NCBI GenBank assembly: GCA_012839475.1
Contig: DUNG01000008.1
Coordinates: 62,001-126,000 of the forward strand
Source: Petrimonas sp.
GTDB taxonomy: Bacteria; Bacteroidota; Bacteroidia; Bacteroidales; Dysgonomonadaceae
DNA length: 64,000 nt
Direction: 5' to 3'
This document shows, piece after piece, positions 45,070 through 54,286 of the stretch. Position 1 is the first letter of the stretch. Every line of letters begins with the position of its first letter. The notes beneath the pieces are model-generated. The model worked only from the letters and a program-made list of their open reading frames with translations, ran no database searches and had not been told where the DNA came from. The position numbers and the translations under genes were made by a program.

Positions 45070-46077
45070 ATGATTGTTGTAGAAAACCTACATAAGACCT
45101 ATAGCACGGGGCTCGGCAGAAAAGGTAAAAAGGGTAAGGACAACGGTAACGGCAAAGGTGACGGTGATCGTAACAGTAACCGTAACGGCGACGTGAAAGC
45201 GTTGAACGGGGTCACCTTCCGGGTCAACAAGGGGGAGATACACGGAATCATTGGCCCCGATGGAGCCGGTAAATCGACCCTCTTCCGGATTTTAACGTCG
45301 CTGCTCCTGCCGGACGAGGGTCCCTCCAAAGTCACCGTCGCCGGTTACGACGTAGTAAGGGACTTCCGGGAGATTCGACAGATTATCGGTTACATGCCGG
45401 GCAGGTTCTCGCTTTACCAAGACCTTACCGTGGAGGAGAACCTGAACTTCTTCGCGACGCTGTTTAACACGACCGTCAAAGAGAACTACCACGTCATTAA
45501 AGATATTTACGGACAGATCGAGCCGTTTAAAGACCGACGGGCCGGTGCACTGTCGGGCGGGATGAAGCAGAAACTGGCCTTGAGCTGTGCGCTGGTACAC
45601 AGGCCCACGGTCCTGTTCCTGGATGAGCCGACTACCGGGGTGGACCCGGTATCGAGGCAGGAGTTTTGGGAGATACTCGACAGGCTGAGCGAACAGGGAA
45701 TCACCATCCTGGTCTCCACCGCCTACATGGACGAGGCCAACCGCTGCACGCGCATCTCGCTCATGCAGGCGGGACGGTTTATGGCGACCGATACACCCAA
45801 GGGGATCACGGAGAGCTACGATGAGCTGTTATGGTCGGTAGAGGGGGAACGGATGCCTGCGCTGCTCGCCGAGTTACGCGCACACCCCGACGTGAAAACG
45901 GCCTTCGCGTTTGGCGACAATCACCACGTTACCGTAAAAGAGAGATTAAGCGTGGATGCACTGAGAGAATACCTTACCGGCAAGGGATTCAACGAGGTGC
46001 GCGTCACCCCAATAGAGCCTACCGTGGAAGATGCTTTCATGAAAGCATCCATGGAGGTGTTAAACGGTAACGAGTAG
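45070..46077 (+). CDS. ABC transporter ATP-binding protein with a low-complexity insertion (YbhF N-half-like)
   Basis: 335 residues. Walker A is GPDGAGKST (62-70), with Asp in place of the usual Asn as in other YbhF-type N-terminal domains. The ABC signature is LSGGMKQKL and Walker B is VLFLDEPTTGVDP. Residues 16-41 are a Gly/Asn/Lys/Asp/Arg run inserted between the first strand and VKALNGVTF, where ABC proteins normally have only a few residues. A C-terminal extension of about 90 residues follows the nucleotide domain. It likely pairs with the second ATPase of the operon. Confidence 0.92.
   Translation: MIVVENLHKTYSTGLGRKGKKGKDNGNGKGDGDRNSNRNGDVKALNGVTFRVNKGEIHGIIGPDGAGKSTLFRILTSLLLPDEGPSKVTVAGYDVVRDFREIRQIIGYMPGRFSLYQDLTVEENLNFFATLFNTTVKENYHVIKDIYGQIEPFKDRRAGALSGGMKQKLALSCALVHRPTVLFLDEPTTGVDPVSRQEFWEILDRLSEQGITILVSTAYMDEANRCTRISLMQAGRFMATDTPKGITESYDELLWSVEGERMPALLAELRAHPDVKTAFAFGDNHHVTVKERLSVDALREYLTGKGFNEVRVTPIEPTVEDAFMKASMEVLNGNE
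45115..45192 (+). repeat. hexanucleotide-periodic low-complexity tract inside the ABC ATPase gene
   Basis: Successive six-base units such as AACGGT, AACGGC, AAAGGT, GACGGT, AACAGT and AACCGT encode (Asn/Asp/Lys)-(Gly/Arg/Ser) pairs. Similar units occur in tilS (22166-22243). The tract is in frame and lies outside the catalytic motifs. Confidence 0.75.
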
Positions 46078-46098
46078 CTATGCGGTGTTCAGTCAATG

Positions 46099-46210
46099 GG
46101 TATAGGATAACGACGTAGTGAAATTACAGGGCAAATCTTAAAAAGGCGCGTGAAATTCACGCTTGATATATAGGTATAGAATAAGAACGAAGTGAAGTTA
46201 CAGTGCTAAT
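46099..46210 (+). repeat. imperfect 38-bp direct repeat before the second ABC ATPase
   Basis: Copies at 46099-46136 and 46173-46210 match at 31 of 38 positions. The second copy ends in the start codon of the ATPase gene. A small palindrome GCGTG-AAATT-CACGC (46148-46162) lies between. It may be a duplicated ribosome-binding region. Confidence 0.65.
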
Positions 46211-46946
46211 GGGTAACGTAATCGAAGTAAGAGGGTTGACAAAGCGATTTGGCAATTTCACGGCCGTGGATCGCATCTCCTTCAATGTGAAGGAGGGGGA
46301 GATTTTTGGCTTCCTAGGAGCGAACGGTGCCGGGAAAACCACCGCTATACAAATGCTGTGCGGGATAAGCAAGCCTAGCGGGGGAACGGGTACCGTGGCC
46401 GGTTTCGATATAAACAAGGAGAGCGAGAAGATAAAACGGAACATCGGCTACATGAGCCAGCGCTTCTCTCTTTACGAGGACCTGCGGGTATGGGAGAACA
46501 TACGGCTCTTTGGTGGCATCTATGGCCTGTCGGAAAAGGTGATCGCCGAAAAAACGGACGAGCTATTGGAGCGACTGGATTTCGCAAGCGAACGGAACAC
46601 GATGGTGAAATCGTTACCCCTCGGCTGGAAGCAGAAGCTGGCCTTCTCGGTCGCCATCTTCCACGAGCCGAAGATCGTATTCCTTGATGAGCCGACCGGC
46701 GGAGTGGACCCGGCCATGCGGCGGCAGTTCTGGGAGATGATCTACGATGCGGCAGAGAGGGGTATCACCGTCTTCGTGACGACACACTACATGGATGAGG
46801 CGGAGTATTGCGACCGGGTATCCATCATGGTAGATGGCCGGATCGACGCGCTCGATACACCCAAAGAGCTGCGAAGAACCCATCATGCGGCCTCGATGGA
46901 AGAGGTGTTTACCCAACTGGCCAGGCAGGCGAAAAGAGTGGAGTAG
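46209..46946 (+). CDS. ABC transporter ATP-binding protein (YbhF C-half-like)
   Basis: 245 residues from the ATG at 46209; an in-frame GTG at 46203 adds two residues. Walker A is GANGAGKTT (37-45) and Walker B IVFLDEPTGGVDP. The signature region reads VKSLPLGWKQKL, so the usual LSGGxxQ is altered to LPLGWKQ, a variant known in YbhF/CcmA-type ATPases. It ends with MEEVFTQLARQAK, typical of ATPases serving ABC-2 permeases. With the previous ATPase it would form a heterodimer. Confidence 0.93.
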   Translation: MGNVIEVRGLTKRFGNFTAVDRISFNVKEGEIFGFLGANGAGKTTAIQMLCGISKPSGGTGTVAGFDINKESEKIKRNIGYMSQRFSLYEDLRVWENIRLFGGIYGLSEKVIAEKTDELLERLDFASERNTMVKSLPLGWKQKLAFSVAIFHEPKIVFLDEPTGGVDPAMRRQFWEMIYDAAERGITVFVTTHYMDEAEYCDRVSIMVDGRIDALDTPKELRRTHHAASMEEVFTQLARQAKRVE

Positions 46947-47026
46947 AGCGCGGAAACGGGTGAAAAAGAGAAGAAAGTGAGGGAAAGAAACAAGAGAAAA
47001 CCGAATAAACATAGTAGCAGGGGCAG

Positions 47027-48106
47027 ATGAAACAGTTTATAGCGTTCGTGAACAAGGAGTTCCGCCATATCCTAAGGGATAGGCGAACCATGCTCATCAT
47101 CCTGGGGATTCCCGTGGTGCAGATCCTACTGTTTGGTTTCGCCATCAACACCGAGGTAAAGGACCTTCATGTGGCCCTCTACGCTCCCTCGCCAAACGGG
47201 TTCACCAACGGCATCACCGAAAGATTGCACCAGAGCGAGTACTTTACCTTTCGGGCCGAGCTGGATGACCCTATAAAGATGGAAGAGAGCATGCGGAAAG
47301 GGAATCTCGATATGATGGTGCTGTTCGACACGGAGAGTGAGGCGGTGCAACTGATCATCAATAGCAGCGATCCCAACCGTGGATCGATCGCGGCGACCTA
47401 CGCGATGGCCGTCATAGGCGGTTACCAGCAAGAACTGGCCGGGATCACGAGGATGCCTTTCCAAATAGAGGTGGAGAACCGAATGATCTACAATCCCGAG
47501 ATGAAATCGGCCTACATGTTCGTGCCGGGCATCATGGGACTGGTATTGATGCTGATATGCACCATGATGACATCGGTGTCGATCGTGCGGGAAAAAGAGC
47601 GAGGTACGATGGAGGTACTACTGGCATCACCGTTGAAACAGGGAACGATGGTCTTCGCGAAAACAGTCCCTTACCTGGCGCTCTCCCTGGTCAACTTTAC
47701 ATCCATCTTATTGTTGAGCTACTACGTGCTAGGGGTTCCCATACAGGGCAGTTTAGGGACGCTCACCCTGATATCGGTACTCTACATCTTCCTCTCGTTG
47801 GCGTTTGGCTTGCTGATATCCACCTTGGTGCGAAACCAGATCAACGCGGTGATCATCTCGGCGATATCGGTGATACTTCCCGGATTATTACTTTCCGGGA
47901 TGATCTTCCCAATAGTGAATATGCCGCAAATATTGCAATGGCTGTCCCATATCGTTCCTACGCGATGGTATATCGATATCGTTAGGAAAGTGATGATACA
48001 GGGACTGGGATGGGCCGTGATATGGAAAGAGACGGCGATATTGATTGGGATGTCGCTCCTGCTCGTGGGAAGTTCTATCCTGAACATTAAATCGAGGTTG
48101 GAGTAA
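47027..48106 (+). CDS. ABC-2 type permease (YbhS-like)
   Basis: 359 residues. Topology of ABC-2 exporters: one membrane helix near the N-terminus (TMLIILGIPVVQILLFGFAI), a periplasmic domain of about 130 residues, then five helices in the C-terminal half (starting FVPGIMGLVLMLICTMMTSVSIVREKERGTMEVLLASP). The REKERGTMEVLL motif is the conserved coupling segment. Followed after 74 bases by the second permease. Confidence 0.92.
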   Translation: MKQFIAFVNKEFRHILRDRRTMLIILGIPVVQILLFGFAINTEVKDLHVALYAPSPNGFTNGITERLHQSEYFTFRAELDDPIKMEESMRKGNLDMMVLFDTESEAVQLIINSSDPNRGSIAATYAMAVIGGYQQELAGITRMPFQIEVENRMIYNPEMKSAYMFVPGIMGLVLMLICTMMTSVSIVREKERGTMEVLLASPLKQGTMVFAKTVPYLALSLVNFTSILLLSYYVLGVPIQGSLGTLTLISVLYIFLSLAFGLLISTLVRNQINAVIISAISVILPGLLLSGMIFPIVNMPQILQWLSHIVPTRWYIDIVRKVMIQGLGWAVIWKETAILIGMSLLLVGSSILNIKSRLE

Positions 48107-48180
48107 ACGAGAAGATCAAGCGCGTAACATGAGCCGCAAACAGAGAATCGTTACATAAAATATTGGCAATCAAAAACAGG

Positions 48181-49317
48181 ATGAAGACATTGAAGTTCCT
48201 TATAGAGAAAGAGTTCAAGCAGATGTTCCGCAACCCGCTCATCGCTAACCTGATCATCTTCTTTCCGACGATGGTGCTCTTGGTCTTCCCCTGGGCAATC
48301 ACCTTCGAGGTGAACAATATACGGGTCGACGTGGTGGATCACGGGAAGGGTAGCTACTCAAAACGACTAACCGACAAGGTGGAGGCATCGCCTTACTTTA
48401 TATTAAATGACACCCCACCCGATTACGAAACGGCCATGCAGGCTATGGAGAGAGGGGAGATCGATATGATCGTTGAGATTCCGACCACTTTTGATCGCGA
48501 TATCGTGAAACAGCAGTCGTCAAGGGTGGGATTGGCGGTCAACTCGGTGAACGGTTCGGTGGGGCTCCTGGGCAGCAATTACATGACGCAGATCGTGAAC
48601 GACCTGTCGAGGGAACTGGCAAGTGAACTGCTACACAAGACATCCCATGCCCAAATGAAAGCACCTCCCTCCCTACCCCGCCTCACCATTGAACAACGCT
48701 ACCGCTTCAACCCCCAAATGGATTATAAGCTATTCATGATTCCCGGCTTTTTCGTCATCATCCTCACCATTCTCTGCGGAATCCTTCCGGCATTGAACAT
48801 CGTGCTGGAGAAAGAGAACGGGACCATTCACCAGATCAACGTCACACCGGTACACAAAGCGTGGTTCATCCTGGCCAAGCTTATCCCTTACTGGACCATC
48901 GGGCTCATCGCCTTTATCATCGCCATATTCGTGGCTTACCTGATTTACGGCCTATGGCCGGCGGGCAGTATCTTTACCGTCCTATTTTCGGGAATCGTCT
49001 TTATCATCTCCGTGTCAGGTATGGGCATCATTATCTCCAACTACTCCGAGACCTTGCAGCAAGCGGCCTTCCTGGTGATTTTTTTCATCTTGATCATCAT
49101 CCTGTTGAGCGGCATGTTCACGCCAATATCCAGCATGCCGATATGGGCCCAGGCAATCGCCGCGATCAACCCGTTCACCTACCTTACCAGCGCGTTGCGA
49201 ATGATTTACTTGAACGGGAGTAGTCTGGCCGATGTATCGACGAACCTGCTCATGTTGGCCCTGTTTTCACTCTTGCTAAACGGCTGGGCGGTACTCAGCT
49301 ACAAGAAGCGGGGTTAA
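48181..49317 (+). CDS. ABC-2 type permease (YbhR-like)
   Basis: 378 residues from the ATG at 48181; a TTG at 48163 is less likely. Same topology as its neighbour: N-terminal helix (LIANLIIFFPTMVLLVFPWAI), periplasmic domain, then five helices; the coupling segment is VLEKENGTIHQINVTPV. The two permeases are divergent in sequence and probably heterodimerise. Last gene of the efflux operon; no terminator hairpin is obvious after it. Confidence 0.92.
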   Translation: MKTLKFLIEKEFKQMFRNPLIANLIIFFPTMVLLVFPWAITFEVNNIRVDVVDHGKGSYSKRLTDKVEASPYFILNDTPPDYETAMQAMERGEIDMIVEIPTTFDRDIVKQQSSRVGLAVNSVNGSVGLLGSNYMTQIVNDLSRELASELLHKTSHAQMKAPPSLPRLTIEQRYRFNPQMDYKLFMIPGFFVIILTILCGILPALNIVLEKENGTIHQINVTPVHKAWFILAKLIPYWTIGLIAFIIAIFVAYLIYGLWPAGSIFTVLFSGIVFIISVSGMGIIISNYSETLQQAAFLVIFFILIIILLSGMFTPISSMPIWAQAIAAINPFTYLTSALRMIYLNGSSLADVSTNLLMLALFSLLLNGWAVLSYKKRG

Positions 49318-49385
49318 CAGTTGATCGCCTTCGTTTTGAAAGCAAAAGCAAACGTAAAAACGGGAGCAAGTTCATTGTTAATTGT

Positions 49386-50111
49386 TCATTGCTCATTGTT
49401 AACTATCTCCTTGAACTGCTTCCGGTAGGTCTCCCCTATCGGCACCTGCTTCTTACCAATGCTGATCCGGTTCTTTTGGATGCTGGTTATCTTATCCCGG
49501 TGAATGATATAGGAGCGATGCACCCGCATGAACTGGTCCGCCGGTAATGTCTCTTCGAGCGATTTAAGGCTCATTAGTGATAAAATGGGTTTCGAGTCAC
49601 TCTCGATGTAGATCTTTACGTAATCTTTTAGCCCCTCGATGTAGAGGATATCTTCGTACAGCAGGTGGAGGTACTTATAGTCCGACTTAACGTAGAAGCC
49701 AACCTTTTCCCGTTCGGGGGGGGATGACTCTTTAGAGGCACTGGTCATCTCAAACCACGACAGCGCCTTTTTGGCAGCAGTGAGGAACTCGGAAAAGGAA
49801 AAAGGCTTAAGGAGGTAATCGATCGCGTTGACCTTGTATCCCTCTACCGCGTACTGGCTGAACGCGGTGGTGAAGATAACACGGGTAGAATCACCGATGA
49901 CACGGGCGAACTCCATGCCGCTCACTTCGGGCATCTGTATGTCGAGGAAGATCACGTCCACTTTCTCACCGGCGATCTGCTTCATGGCCGAAAGGGCGTT
50001 GCTGTACTTCCCGGTCAACTTCAGGAAAGGTACCCGCTGCACGTACGATTCCAGCAACGATAACGCCAACGGCTCATCGTCTACTATCCAGCAATTCAAT
50101 ATCATCTGCAT
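49386..50111 (-). CDS. LytTR-family response regulator
   Basis: 241 residues. Receiver domain (1-120) with the acidic pair WIVDDEP and phospho-acceptor Asp57 in IFLDIQMPEVSG; a Lys in YLLKPFS. The LytTR DNA-binding domain follows (about 135-238: KYLHLLYEDILYIEGLKDYVKIY, RVHRSYIIH). It overlaps the histidine kinase gene by 38 bases. The last codons (VNNEQ) lie within a short repeated sequence (TTCATTGTTAA-type units, 49371-49402). Its targets are unknown; the receptor gene of the same operon is an obvious candidate. Confidence 0.94.
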   Translation of the reverse strand: MQMILNCWIVDDEPLALSLLESYVQRVPFLKLTGKYSNALSAMKQIAGEKVDVIFLDIQMPEVSGMEFARVIGDSTRVIFTTAFSQYAVEGYKVNAIDYLLKPFSFSEFLTAAKKALSWFEMTSASKESSPPEREKVGFYVKSDYKYLHLLYEDILYIEGLKDYVKIYIESDSKPILSLMSLKSLEETLPADQFMRVHRSYIIHRDKITSIQKNRISIGKKQVPIGETYRKQFKEIVNNEQ

Positions 50112-51177
50112 GCCTCTTTGTATCGATTATCAACACGGTGGTATACATTTCATCCCTTATCTCGGTTCGCCAACTGTAGTTGCCGGGATAGAGCAGTTCA
50201 AGTCGTCGCTTTACTAATTCCAGCCCAATCCCGCTGCCACTTTTATCGGATTCCGATTTGGGGAAGTAGCTGTTGCTGCAGACGAACTCCACCCTTCCGT
50301 CGTCGTGCTCCACGAGCGAGATGTCGATGAACGACGGTTTATCGCCACTGACACCGTGCTTGAACGCGTTTTCTATCAACGATATGAAAATGAGTGGGGA
50401 GATCAACGTCTCCTTCTCCTCGAAATAGGCGAAATGGGTGTTAAGCTTCACGTTCTCGGACAAGCGGATACGCATCAACTCGACGTAGTTGCGCATGAAG
50501 TCGACCTCCTGGCGAAGCGGCACGTAGGCTTGGTTGTTGTCGTACAACAGGTGGCGCAGCAACTTGCTCAGATCAACCACGGCTTGCTGGGCTTTCGGTG
50601 GGTTGAACTCGATGAGCGCGTAGATGTTGTTCAGCGTGTTCAACAGGAAATGCGGGTTAATTTGATTTTTAAGGTTTTGAAGCTCAGCTTCCGATTTTGC
50701 CTTGGCCAGCTCCTTCCGCTCGTTGTCCACCTCAAGCCAACGGATGGTCATCTTCAGTGCCAGGCTAAGCCCCGTCATGAAGAAGAGGGAGGTGAAGTTA
50801 CGTACTACGAACGGTAGGGGTATCGCCCTCCTTCGCATAGGCCAACGGGGCATCATATCGGGTAGCAAGGCAGTCATCCACCCATGGCTGTAATGCATCA
50901 GAAAAGCCGTACCCACGATCAGGAGCAGGTTATAAAGGATAAATTGCTTGGTTTTACCCTTGAAGAGAAGCTTTTCGATAAGTAGGAAGTAGTTGATGTA
51001 AAAAACGAACATGAACCCCAGCAAATCCGGCAAGGAGCGGATAAACAACCTCCAATTAAAGAATCGCTCGGAGTCCATGAAGAAATAGGGAAGGAAAAAG
51101 ATCACTCCCCACAAGAGAATATGAACTATAGCATTATTCCACTTGTTTCTCTGGTTTACTTTTAGCATTTGGGTCAT
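50074..51177 (-). CDS. LytS-type sensor histidine kinase
   Basis: 367 residues. Four predicted membrane helices in the first 145 residues, a short coiled coil (about 150-170), then the His-kinase box LKNQINPHFLLNTLNNIYALI with His176 and an ATPase domain whose N-box is SLIENAFKHGVSGDKP and G-box GSGIGLELVKRRLELLYPG. No extracytoplasmic sensor domain is present, so signals may be sensed in the membrane. It lies 21 bases after the outer-membrane receptor gene and overlaps its response regulator. Confidence 0.94.
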   Translation of the reverse strand: MTQMLKVNQRNKWNNAIVHILLWGVIFFLPYFFMDSERFFNWRLFIRSLPDLLGFMFVFYINYFLLIEKLLFKGKTKQFILYNLLLIVGTAFLMHYSHGWMTALLPDMMPRWPMRRRAIPLPFVVRNFTSLFFMTGLSLALKMTIRWLEVDNERKELAKAKSEAELQNLKNQINPHFLLNTLNNIYALIEFNPPKAQQAVVDLSKLLRHLLYDNNQAYVPLRQEVDFMRNYVELMRIRLSENVKLNTHFAYFEEKETLISPLIFISLIENAFKHGVSGDKPSFIDISLVEHDDGRVEFVCSNSYFPKSESDKSGSGIGLELVKRRLELLYPGNYSWRTEIRDEMYTTVLIIDTKRHADDIELLDSRR

Positions 51178-51198
51178 TGATCCGAAATTTTGATTCTT

Positions 51199-54100
51199 TT
51201 ACATCCCGGGGGGTGGCCCAAGTGGCGGTCCAAAGCCTCCTCCACCGCCCATGCCACGTCCTCCACCTCTGCCCATACCGTCTCCAGGTCCCTCACCCCT
51301 TCGCGGCATCATATCTTGTTGCGTCGCACCGCCTTTAAATATGTTGAACCGGTAGACGAAATGCACCATGAAGTAGCTGGTGAGCGTGTTGGTCGTTGAA
51401 TCCCTTATATAGTTCGAAGTCACGCTTCTGCTGATGTTGCTTCGTTGTTGCAGGATATCATATATCTTTAAACGAATGGTACCGTTCTTTTGTTTAAATA
51501 GTTGCTTCTGAATGGACGCGTTCCATAACCACTCGTTCTGCTCAAACCCATCTGTATAACCGGAGTTGGTGGCGTAATTAATATCGCTCTCTATCGTCAA
51601 ATCCCAGGGCAGGTAGAGGGTAGCGTTCGCGCTACCGCCATAGTTAAAGTACTGTTGATCACGTTGTCCCTCCAGGCTGTTGGTCACGTTATTGAAGTTT
51701 ACATTACCCCGAATACTAAAGTCGAGCAGGTCAGACCGATAGTTCAGCCCCATTGTCTCCATTAGGTTGACCCGCTGATTGAGGTTCTTCTCGATCACCG
51801 GTTCTTCACTCCCTTTCGTGTAGTAGCCGGAGAACCCGTTAGAGCGGTTGTAGCTAGCGAAAGTCATGGAGAAGATGGAGAACTTGATGTTTTTCAAAGG
51901 CACGTTAAACATCACCCGTCCGTTACTATTCCAGTTACCGCTCACGTTCTTGAACGTGCTCTCCTTTCGTCCCGTGGAGGGGTCGGTTATGGTAGACGAA
52001 ACGATGTCGTTGGTCATGTAGTTCATGTTGCCGAACGCCGTGAAGGAGCTGGCCTTCTCGGGATTCGAGGTACGGTACTGAAAGTTAAGCCGATGGGTGA
52101 AAGAGGGTTTCAAGTCGGGATTCCCGTAACTCAGGTTCAACGGGTCCGATACGTCGACAACCGGCGAGAGCTGCGTGACCGAGGGTTGATCGGTATTCCC
52201 GAAGTAACGCAACCTCAAGTTGCGGGTACGGCTCCACCGGTAATTGAATTGCGCCATGGGTGCGTAGTTGACCACGTTCTGTTGGGTATCATGAATCTGC
52301 TTCGTGCCTATGAACGTTTTACTCAGGGACTTGGAGGGCTGTACGGAAAAACCAAGTATATAGTCGTAGTTCTCCCTGACAGAGCGGAAGTTGATCTCAA
52401 CCTCCTGGTTCGAGAAACGGTTCTCAAGGCGCTTGCTGTATGCCGAGTCAAGCACGGTGTAGTTCCCCTGATCATCCAACGAGCGGGTATCCCTATCCGA
52501 TTCGGAAATATTTTGCGCGTATTGGTAGGCCAGCTGGATGTAGTTGGCCCTCCCTACCGGTTCCACGTAAGAGAAGAACGCCCGCCACGAGGTGTTATTA
52601 CTCGTGTTGGTGAACCGCTGATCGATGATGTCATCGGGACGAGAGCCAAAGTAATAGGTGTTGGAGAGGTTACTACCGTTGTTTTCCGATATCCCCCGGT
52701 CAGCACGTAGGTGGGCGCTGATAATACGCCCCTGAGGACTGATTTGGCGGCTGAAGTCGATATTTCCCCCAAGGTTGCTCCCTTTCCCTTCAGACAGGTA
52801 CCTGGAGTCACCTTGGTTGATGGTATCGTTGTTAGATTCACGTTGGGTAAAGTAGTCGCCCGTCGCGTTACGATTGTTGTTATAGAGTGACGCGTTGGGC
52901 CGGAAGATGATGGTAGTGAGTGAGTCGGGTTCCCACTCCATGCGAAATTCCATGTTAAAGTTCTGGCTTCGGTTGTTGGTCACGTTCTTCTCTTGTTCCA
53001 GCGTGTTACCTGTACTCAACAGGTTCCTGGTAAACACGTTCGAGCGGACATCGTTATCGGTATACCCATAGCGAGCATTCCCACCCAGTTTGAAGTTGGT
53101 TGCAAACTGCTTGCTGAAGTTGCCGCCCCCGTTAGCCGAAGTGGAGATGCCACTTTGTCCCCCGAACATCATGCCGGGGCCTCCACCCATTCCTCCTCCC
53201 ATTCCTCTTCCCATCCCTCCTCCGGGTCCACCGGGTCCCCCCATCCCGCCGAACATAGACGACGCGATATCGGAGAAACCGATGCTATTGGTATTGTTTA
53301 CACCCCCTAAGAAGGTGTATTGATCCGTATCTTTCATGTAGTTGACCATCGCGTTGGTTTCATAACGCTCCTTGCTGCCATATCCCGCGAAGGCATTACC
53401 AAAAAGCCCCTCTTTCATACCCGGCAGTACGGTGAGGTTGATCACGTTCTCCTCTTCCCCGTCGTCGAAGCCAGTCATTTGTGCCATCTCGCTCCTCCTC
53501 TCCAGTACTTGAAGCCTGTCGACCATCTTCGCGGGTAGGTTCCTGGAGGCGACCGTCGGGTCGCTACTGAAAAACTCCTCACCGTCCACCAATATCTTCT
53601 TGATCTCTCTTCCATTGACCGTTATCTTTCCATCGCTGTCCACCTCCACGCCGGGCATCTTCTTCAACAGATCCTCTACCACCGCGCTTTCCGTCACTTT
53701 GTAGGAGGCGGCGTTGTACTCCAGGGTATCACCCCTGACCACGATCTCGGGCGCTTTGGCGGTGACCACCGTCTCGGAGAGGAGAATATCGTCACGAACC
53801 ATGGGTAGCGTACCTAACTCGACTTGGGGGTTGGAGTTATTTATCTGAACCTCTTCAAAAAGATCGTGGTACCCGATGAATGAGACTTGCACGATGTAGG
53901 AACCGTTACGTACCGGGATTGAAAAGGATCCGTCATCGCCAGAGGCTTTCCCCGTTACGAACGCGCTGTCCGCTTTCTGTAATACCCGGATGTTCGCCTG
54001 CGGAATGGGCTGCTCCGTCTCCTGATCTACCAGCTTACCGCTAATGGCGCGAGCCACTTGCTGTTGCGCTTGTGGCTGCTCTATAATTCGCTGGTTTGTC

Positions 54101-54204
54101 TCTGTTCGCCCCTGTCCTTGCACCCCTGTCTGGCCCCACGTAGTGGACGTTGTGGAGATCATGCACAACGTCAAAAATAATAATAATAACCTGTTCATCT
54201 TCAT
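51199..54204 (-). CDS. outer-membrane beta-barrel receptor with Gly/Met-rich segments
   Basis: 1001 residues. Signal peptide (NRLLLLFLTLCMISTTSTTWGQ), a carboxypeptidase-regulatory-like domain (about 52-125, ISGKLVDQETEQPIPQANIRVLQ), a TonB-plug-like domain (VVEDLLKKMPGVEVDSDGKITVNGREIKKILVDGEEFFSSDP), and an outer-membrane-family-3 beta barrel. Two low-complexity stretches stand out: residues about 318-350 and the last 30 are rich in Gly, Met and Pro. It is first in an operon with the kinase and regulator. The ligand is unknown; metal binding by the Met-rich segment is a speculation. Confidence 0.88.
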   Translation of the reverse strand: MKMNRLLLLFLTLCMISTTSTTWGQTGVQGQGRTETNQRIIEQPQAQQQVARAISGKLVDQETEQPIPQANIRVLQKADSAFVTGKASGDDGSFSIPVRNGSYIVQVSFIGYHDLFEEVQINNSNPQVELGTLPMVRDDILLSETVVTAKAPEIVVRGDTLEYNAASYKVTESAVVEDLLKKMPGVEVDSDGKITVNGREIKKILVDGEEFFSSDPTVASRNLPAKMVDRLQVLERRSEMAQMTGFDDGEEENVINLTVLPGMKEGLFGNAFAGYGSKERYETNAMVNYMKDTDQYTFLGGVNNTNSIGFSDIASSMFGGMGGPGGPGGGMGRGMGGGMGGGPGMMFGGQSGISTSANGGGNFSKQFATNFKLGGNARYGYTDNDVRSNVFTRNLLSTGNTLEQEKNVTNNRSQNFNMEFRMEWEPDSLTTIIFRPNASLYNNNRNATGDYFTQRESNNDTINQGDSRYLSEGKGSNLGGNIDFSRQISPQGRIISAHLRADRGISENNGSNLSNTYYFGSRPDDIIDQRFTNTSNNTSWRAFFSYVEPVGRANYIQLAYQYAQNISESDRDTRSLDDQGNYTVLDSAYSKRLENRFSNQEVEINFRSVRENYDYILGFSVQPSKSLSKTFIGTKQIHDTQQNVVNYAPMAQFNYRWSRTRNLRLRYFGNTDQPSVTQLSPVVDVSDPLNLSYGNPDLKPSFTHRLNFQYRTSNPEKASSFTAFGNMNYMTNDIVSSTITDPSTGRKESTFKNVSGNWNSNGRVMFNVPLKNIKFSIFSMTFASYNRSNGFSGYYTKGSEEPVIEKNLNQRVNLMETMGLNYRSDLLDFSIRGNVNFNNVTNSLEGQRDQQYFNYGGSANATLYLPWDLTIESDINYATNSGYTDGFEQNEWLWNASIQKQLFKQKNGTIRLKIYDILQQRSNISRSVTSNYIRDSTTNTLTSYFMVHFVYRFNIFKGGATQQDMMPRRGEGPGDGMGRGGGRGMGGGGGFGPPLGPPPGM

Positions 54205-54254
54205 TCACGAAAAATATTGACATGTTTGTCTGCCATATGCTTTGTTGCACGGTA

Positions 54255-54286
54255 CAAAAATAGGCTCTGGAAGCAGCAACGACAAA
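54255..54286 (-). promoter_or_regulatory. promoter of the receptor-kinase-regulator operon
   Basis: On the minus strand TTTG (54283-54286), a 20-base spacer and TATTTTTG (54255-54262) match the Bacteroidetes promoter exactly. The leader would be about 45 bases. Confidence 0.65.
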
